This document shows, piece after piece, positions 59,150 through 64,000 of a DNA stretch of 64,000 bases (the first letter of the stretch is position 1; the number at the start of each line of letters is the position of its first letter). Made by a program: the position numbers and the translations under genes. The DNA comes from Amborella trichopoda (Eukaryota; Streptophyta; Magnoliopsida; Amborellales; Amborellaceae). The notes beneath the pieces are model-generated. The model searched no databases, had not been told where the DNA came from, and was given only the letters and a program-made list of their open reading frames with translations. The DNA lies in the NCBI RefSeq assembly GCF_000471905.2, contig NW_006494931.1, positions 5,208,637-5,272,636 of the forward strand, read 5' to 3'.

Positions 59150-59840
59150 TACTTCATACTATGTTGAATATATTTATGAAATATATATATAATCACATAT
59201 GTTAATTGAAGAAGTAGAAGTACAAGATTGAAGAAATTACACACTTACGGATTATTACAAATACATAGGCTGGAAAATGACTGCCATTCGCGAGGACAGT
59301 AAGAAGGCATAGTAGACAAATTATAATCACACATATGAAGTTAAAGTAAAGAGTAGCAGAGGTTACCGACTTGCGATGTGGTACTTTTACAGAGTTTTAG
59401 AACAATACTAAGCTACAGTCATAATAGGGAAATAAAGCAAGAGAGCAAGAGAAGAAGAGAGCAAGAGAGAAGTATGGGCTGAGCTTCTTGATCTGCGGGA
59501 ATTCCTTCTGAAAGCCTGTTTTGCTTCCGGTAGGAGAGGGTATCTATAGCTGGAGGAAGAGGTGCCTTGGTGATGAAGGTATCGATGCAATTGGCTTCGA
59601 AGGGATAAAGAAGCTGTCATGAGGTGACGGTGTACTGTTGGCAAGATGAGTGGAGTGCAACGTGGCTGGCTGCTATTATTTTCGTAGAAGATTCGACTGA
59701 CGAAGGGTCATTCGGGAGACATGAGGGTCCCAAAGGAAAAGGACGTGGTACTCGAGGATAGGTGGTTTGTGGCGGTGATGGTGAAGGTCTCATATGTGTG
59801 ACGGATAGATAGTGACACGTATTTAAAAGGAATCTGTACT
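59150..59840 (-). repeat. Terminal direct repeat, left copy (quasi-LTR or LTR)
   Basis: 59150-59501 matches 63665-64000 closely, with one 16-bp insertion near 59405 and scattered substitutions. The part beyond 59501 has no counterpart inside the window. On the minus strand TATAGATA (59548-59541) is a candidate TATA box just before the shared segment, fitting a promoter for genomic-length RNA. Confidence 0.75.
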
Positions 59841-60011
59841 ATACGGCTAATATGACATCACTGAATCAAATCCAAGAGGAGAGAATATTTTTATCGCGGT
59901 ATGTTGTCGTCTTATGGAGGTGTAGTCATGTCTATGATGCTTTTTGTTGTGGTGAGGTCTGATCACTCTTTTGCTGTCGAAGAAGCGGGCCGTCTGAAGC
60001 GGGCTATCGGG

Positions 60012-61809
60012 CTATTGGTCAGGTCGCTGGCTAAAGTCTTCCAATAGTGGGTTGCCGGACTGAACCGTTTCTTCTGAGGTGGCAGGTGCTGTATATGTGT
60101 CACAACTTGAAGCAGTATCCGTATGTGAGCTAGTAGATGAATCATATATTTGAATGATATCATATATTTTATTTCTGATTTGCTCATCTAATGTAATGGC
60201 TTCTAATTTTTGTTTGACTTTGCATTGGCTTTTATAATGGCCAACTTTTCCACATTTATAGCAAACAGGTAATTTTTTACCTTTTTGATGGAATTTCTTA
60301 GAAGCAAATCTTTTAGTAAACTTCTTAGATTTCTTATATTTGGCTGGAGAAGACTTATGTGTTTTCTCAGATCGATCAATTCGAAGTTTTCTCCTTTTAT
60401 GGAAATTATGTATTTTATGTGGTTTATTCTTATTAATATGATAGCCAAATTGTTCACAGAAATCACCTAATTCTTTTTTTACCACTTATGTTTTGTTTAT
60501 CGAGTTGTTTTTTGAGTTTTATATCTGTGCATAAGGCTAAGCCTTTGGCACATATTTCAAAGGATAATTCGCCTAACGTATATTGAGCGTAATTGATTGT
60601 ACCACCATGTTTATTTTTCAGACGTTCTTTGACTTTTTCGGCGAACAAATATGGTAGACCTGCTACGAATTTTTCTTTCCAATGGTCAAGGTGACTATCT
60701 TCTCGTATAAGTAAACGAGAGAAAAAAACGTCTTTATACCACTTATAATGGGATAATATGGGACAACGTAAATTCGATAAAAGATCAGCAGTTCGTGCTG
60801 CGAGTATGGCAGTATTTTCTATGAAATGAAGAGCAATTGTATAAATAAGTGAATTGACAGCATCACTTTCAGTATATAAAACATCTTGATTTTGTTCATT
60901 TTTTGCTGTCCATTGACGAGTATTTGTTAATATGTGTTGTTTTGTTTGATCATTCAGATGGGAATCCCACCATCCTCTTAGCCTTCCAGTAAATCCTGAA
61001 ACGATGGCTTTTGCAATTTTCTGATCATGGCTACCAATCATTTTACATGCTGAAGCATACATTGTCATATGTTTCATTGTATCTAGTATGCGATGGTCGG
61101 AAATTCTATCAGTGTTCCAATCGATAATAGTTCGACCAATGTATGTAGATGTATGACTTGTAAGGTCTTCTTCTAATTGGATATCAACTGGAGTTGGTCT
61201 CTTATAGTATGGTCGAGCATTTATCGGTTGCCAATTTTTACTATAATTGACTCGATTTATAGTATCTGGGGAAATATGATGTTCAGAAAAAGCTTTTTGT
61301 ATATTTGTTATTGTGTTTTTAATTGGAGGTTCAATATTTTCATTTTCTTGAAACATCATTTCTTCTTGGAGAGTCATATTATCATGCTCTGGGATTTTTG
61401 TTTTCCCTCTATCGTTTTCGAGTATAAAGATTTTCTTTTTGGGTTCTTTTAGTTCTAATTTGGATAGTTTGGAAATTAATTGATCCATTAGTGTTTTATT
61501 ATCATCCCCGCTATGGAATTTTTCTTTATTTAATTCAGGAAGAGGTTTAAAGAATAATTGTTTTGGTTTCTTATATGATATGGAAGGAAGTAATAAATTT
61601 TCTATTCGAATAGTTTGTTTTCCAATAGTTTGAAGATAGAGATTCGTATAATTGTTTTGTTCAATTATATGTGGGAGTAATTCCATGCGAGATATACTAG
61701 CGTTATTTAATTTATAAGGTGTAGCTAATGTTTCGTATACTACTATTTGGGTTGAAGGATTTGTTTCATCTGTGTTATTGTCTGGACCTGTAGCGTCTTT
61801 ATCAGACAT
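60012..61809 (-). pseudogene. Coat-protein-like (nucleocapsid) region with CCHC zinc knuckle, frameshifted
   Basis: The frame 61809-60463 (448 codons from its first Met) contains a capsid-like core with GFTGRLRGWWDSHL and FVAGLPYLFAEKVKERLK. It ends at a run of seven A near 60480, where a 1-nt shift moves the sequence into the frame 60485-60012. That second frame has a Lys/Arg-rich stretch and then the zinc knuckle CYKCGKVGHYKSQC (60263-60222). Such proteins package the genomic RNA or DNA. The upstream stretch 62211-61810 is in the same frame and belongs to the same polyprotein, interrupted by TGA codons. The frame stops at 60012, and no protease motif follows. Confidence 0.7.
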
Positions 61810-62211
61810 TCCTTGTATTTTAAGACGTTGTTCAGGAGGATGTATAGCTTTGATTGTTTTTCCTTCTGTAGTATTGAATACAGTATACTGGGTTTCAAGT
61901 GTATTTATTTCAAAATCGGGGATATGAATTTGTTTTTGGTGTAAGATATCTTTTAACCAATCAAAGAAACATGTACTTTTGTTTCCTTGTTTTCTCCATT
62001 TGTTGAATTTTTTGTGGAATAAAGAAATGAGTTTGGGATCAAAAGTATCTACATAACATTCTCTGATATGTTTATTTTCTTGGGATAAATAATCATTTAT
62101 TATAAATTTATTATCTAATGTTTCTTCCAGTTGTCAGACTTGAATAAATTCCGCTTCATCAGGTTCTTCATGAGCTTGTTTATATTGAGGAATAATAATA
62201 TTATTTGATGT

Positions 62212-63225
62212 TCACATTAGTCCATCAATTTGTGGTCTAATCAGCATAGTAGGTGTTGGTGGAATGGTTATGATTGGAGGAATTCTGTGGTATGTAGTAA
62301 CAAATTTTCTTGCTGGTTCTGGTTTTTGGAAAGAAGAAGTACTTGAAATACTAGAGATGGATGAATCATCCATTGGTTGAAATGATCTATTATTTGTGAA
62401 TTGGATTTCAATATTTCCATCTGTATGTTCAATAATTTTATCCGGAATGTTTTGGATAGATGTTTGTGATGGTTGGTTTTCATTATGAATGGACCATGTT
62501 TGTGGTAAGATAATATCTGACCAAGATATTGTCTTTGGGATGATGGTATTTGATTTTTCCATATTGGTTTGGAAGAATATAGTTTGTCCTCGTGTGTCCA
62601 CTTGAAGTACATTGGGACATAAAGTATTCATTACTTTGTAGTATAGACGATATACTATGGCTATATTTTGGGAACCTATGAGCATATCAAATCCTTGAGT
62701 TTTCAGGTTTAATGACAAGACGTTTAGAATATTTGGATCTGTAAGTGATACATAATAATTCGAAAAAAAATTAAAATAAATAGGTCCGCTACATAAACTT
62801 GATTCAACCATTCCGAGTAATGAGTTGAAAAATCTATTATGTCTAGTATCACGTAAACATACTAGGATAAAATTGTTAAGTCCTAGGCGAGTTAAGGGTT
62901 TAACTGTAATTTGTATTAATCCTATGTGAAGATATTTATAATTGTTTTTTTTATGGACTTGTAATATTTTATTTGATAATAATTGAAAATCTTCTTGATT
63001 ACTTGTAACAGCTAGAGTCTGTTCGACTGTTTTGATAACATATCCTATTTTTAGATCAAATTTACCTTTTTTATATACATCAGATATTGGAACCTTTGGT
63101 ATGTTCCAATTTTGAATTTGGGTTTCTATATCATTTATAATAATTTCTTCTTTATTTTTAACTCATAGAGTACTATTAGTGGAACTACTTACTTTATCTG
63201 ATAGATTCTTAATAAATCTTTCCAT
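62212..63225 (-). pseudogene. Caulimovirus-type movement protein region, broken by in-frame TGA
   Basis: The likely start is the ATG at 63225, about 210 bp after the primer site. A TGA follows about 20 codons later. The core with LRDTRHNRF, LLGMVESSLC and YVSLTDPN, then GSQNIAIVYRLYYKVM and a TNMEKSN block, is typical of plant viral 30K-type movement proteins, which open plasmodesmata for cell-to-cell spread. The frame 62811-62212 is the longest intact piece and ends at TGA. The same reading frame continues toward the coat protein, so the original product was probably one polyprotein. It cannot be made in full from this copy. Confidence 0.72.
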
Positions 63226-63436
63226 TATTAGGTTGCGGTTGAGTGTTATCTGGACAGTCCTCTGTGACTACCTCTTATGTCTCTTTCGACCTCAACGGCT
63301 CTCCTGGCCTTAACGGTCTTTAGACAGGGTGTCTGAGCGTCTCTAACCTCAATGCTCGGACCAACTTCTTTTAATGGATTAATTTAATAAGTTTCCTTAG
63401 ATAAAATAATGAGTGACACTATCATTACTCTATCAA

Positions 63437-63454
63437 GGTGTGGCTCTGATACCA
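63437..63454 (-). other. Primer binding site for initiator tRNA-Met
   Basis: The minus strand reads TGGTATCAGAGCCACACC; the first 14 nt match the complement of the plant initiator tRNA-Met 3' end. It lies about 210 bp downstream of the direct repeat and 210 bp upstream of the movement protein start. Confidence 0.85.
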
Positions 63455-63664
63455 TAAATGCCGCAAGATCGCCCTATCTAACACATCTCTAACTATCTAC
63501 AACTATCTTTACTTATCTTAAAAACTGGAAGATTAGACTATGGTAAGTTATTACTTGTTGTAATATACTGACATAGTATAAGAATGCTATGATGATAAAA
63601 ATGGCAGAAATAATGGATATGTCTATAACTATCCAAGAAGTATGAGTATAATTACGAATTTTGA

Positions 63665-64000
63665 TGCTAAATACTATCTTGAATTGCATCTCTGAGGAAC
63701 ATAATAATCACATATATTAATTGAAGAAGTAGAAGTACAAGATTGAAGAAATTACATACTTACGGATTATTACAAATACATAGGCTGAAAAATGACTGCC
63801 ATTCGTGAGGACAGTAAGAAGGCATAGTAGACAAATTACAATCACACATATGAAGATAAAGTAAAGAGTAGCAGAGGTTACCGACTTGCGATGTGGTACT
63901 TTTACAGAGTTTTAGAACGATAATAGGGAAATAAAGCAAGAGAGCAAGAGAAGAAGAGAGCAAGAGAGAAGTCTGGGCTGAGCTTCTTAATCTGCGGGAA
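63665..64000 (-). repeat. Terminal direct repeat, right copy (cut by window end)
   Basis: It is homologous to 59150-59501, for example TTAATTGAAGAAGTAGAAG at 63718 and 59200. It runs off the window, so its full length is unknown. Confidence 0.85.

Larger units (their letters stand above)
59150..64000 (-). mobile_element. Caulimovirid-like endogenous pararetrovirus locus lacking polymerase
   Basis: On the minus strand the order is: direct repeat (63665-64000, cut by the window edge), tRNA-Met primer site (63454-63437), movement protein region, coat protein region with zinc knuckle, then the second copy of the direct repeat (59501-59150 is the part that can be compared). A movement protein and a nucleocapsid-like protein in one long frame behind a TGGTATCAGAGCC primer site is a pattern of plant pararetroviruses (Caulimoviridae). 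Protease, reverse transcriptase and RNase H, expected after the coat protein, are absent. An LTR retrotransposon that acquired a movement protein is the alternative. The copy is broken by stops and one frameshift. Confidence 0.65.

Noticed and set aside
60012-61809. Host zinc-finger gene
   Set aside because: The CCHC knuckle, its position after a capsid-like core and a movement protein, and the primer site upstream fit a pararetrovirus-like polyprotein instead.

Overview
This is a 64 kb piece of plant nuclear DNA. It is AT-rich and consists almost entirely of transposable elements (TEs) nested around one recognisable host gene. The evidence for a plant is a spliced plant-type cyclophilin gene with GT-AG introns; Copia and chromodomain-type Gypsy LTR retrotransposons primed by initiator tRNA-Met; L1-type LINEs ending in an RNase H domain; a plastid trnL(UAA) fragment; and a caulimovirus-like movement/coat protein locus. 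The two long introns suggest a TE-rich angiosperm genome; the species cannot be named from sequence alone.

Layout. 178-1569: non-autonomous hAT element with a perfect 8-bp target-site duplication (TSD). 2962-10682: Copia element on the minus strand with 1.9-2.0 kb LTRs and TSD GGTGG. 10918-14181: LINE fragment, a hAT inserted in a second hAT-like element, and a Harbinger-like element. 14498-18053: decayed plus-strand LINE. 18582-23712: chromodomain Gypsy element with TSD AACCA. 23852-23973: tRNA-derived SINE. 24398-25395: two foldback MITEs directly upstream of the host gene. 25471-42664: the host gene, a CYP23-like peptidyl-prolyl isomerase with 8 exons and 227 codons and an open frame. Intron 2 (6.2 kb) holds a Gypsy relic carrying its own hAT insertion and a GC-rich tandem array. 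Intron 3 (9.0 kb) holds a 3.6 kb hAT with a nearly complete transposase and a LINE RNase H relic. 43753-46881: two nested hAT-like elements enclosing the plastid trnL piece. 47583-48683: two MITEs. 49345-52200: 5'-truncated LINE with a 12-bp TSD. 52976-53366 and 56585-56979: two members of a Mutator-like MITE family. 53924-55541: probable solo LTR. 55986-56285: assembly gap. 57277-58371: three short tandem duplications. 58668-59080: another foldback MITE. 59150-64000: caulimovirid-like (endogenous pararetrovirus) locus with movement and coat protein regions, a tRNA-Met primer site and direct repeats, but no polymerase region.

Only the CYP23-like gene looks able to make its protein. Every retroelement reading frame is broken. 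Several catalytic residues were lost by G-to-A changes, as expected from deamination of methylated cytosines. Elements were assigned from TIRs, LTR pairs, TSDs and protein motifs read by eye; no database search or alignment program was run.
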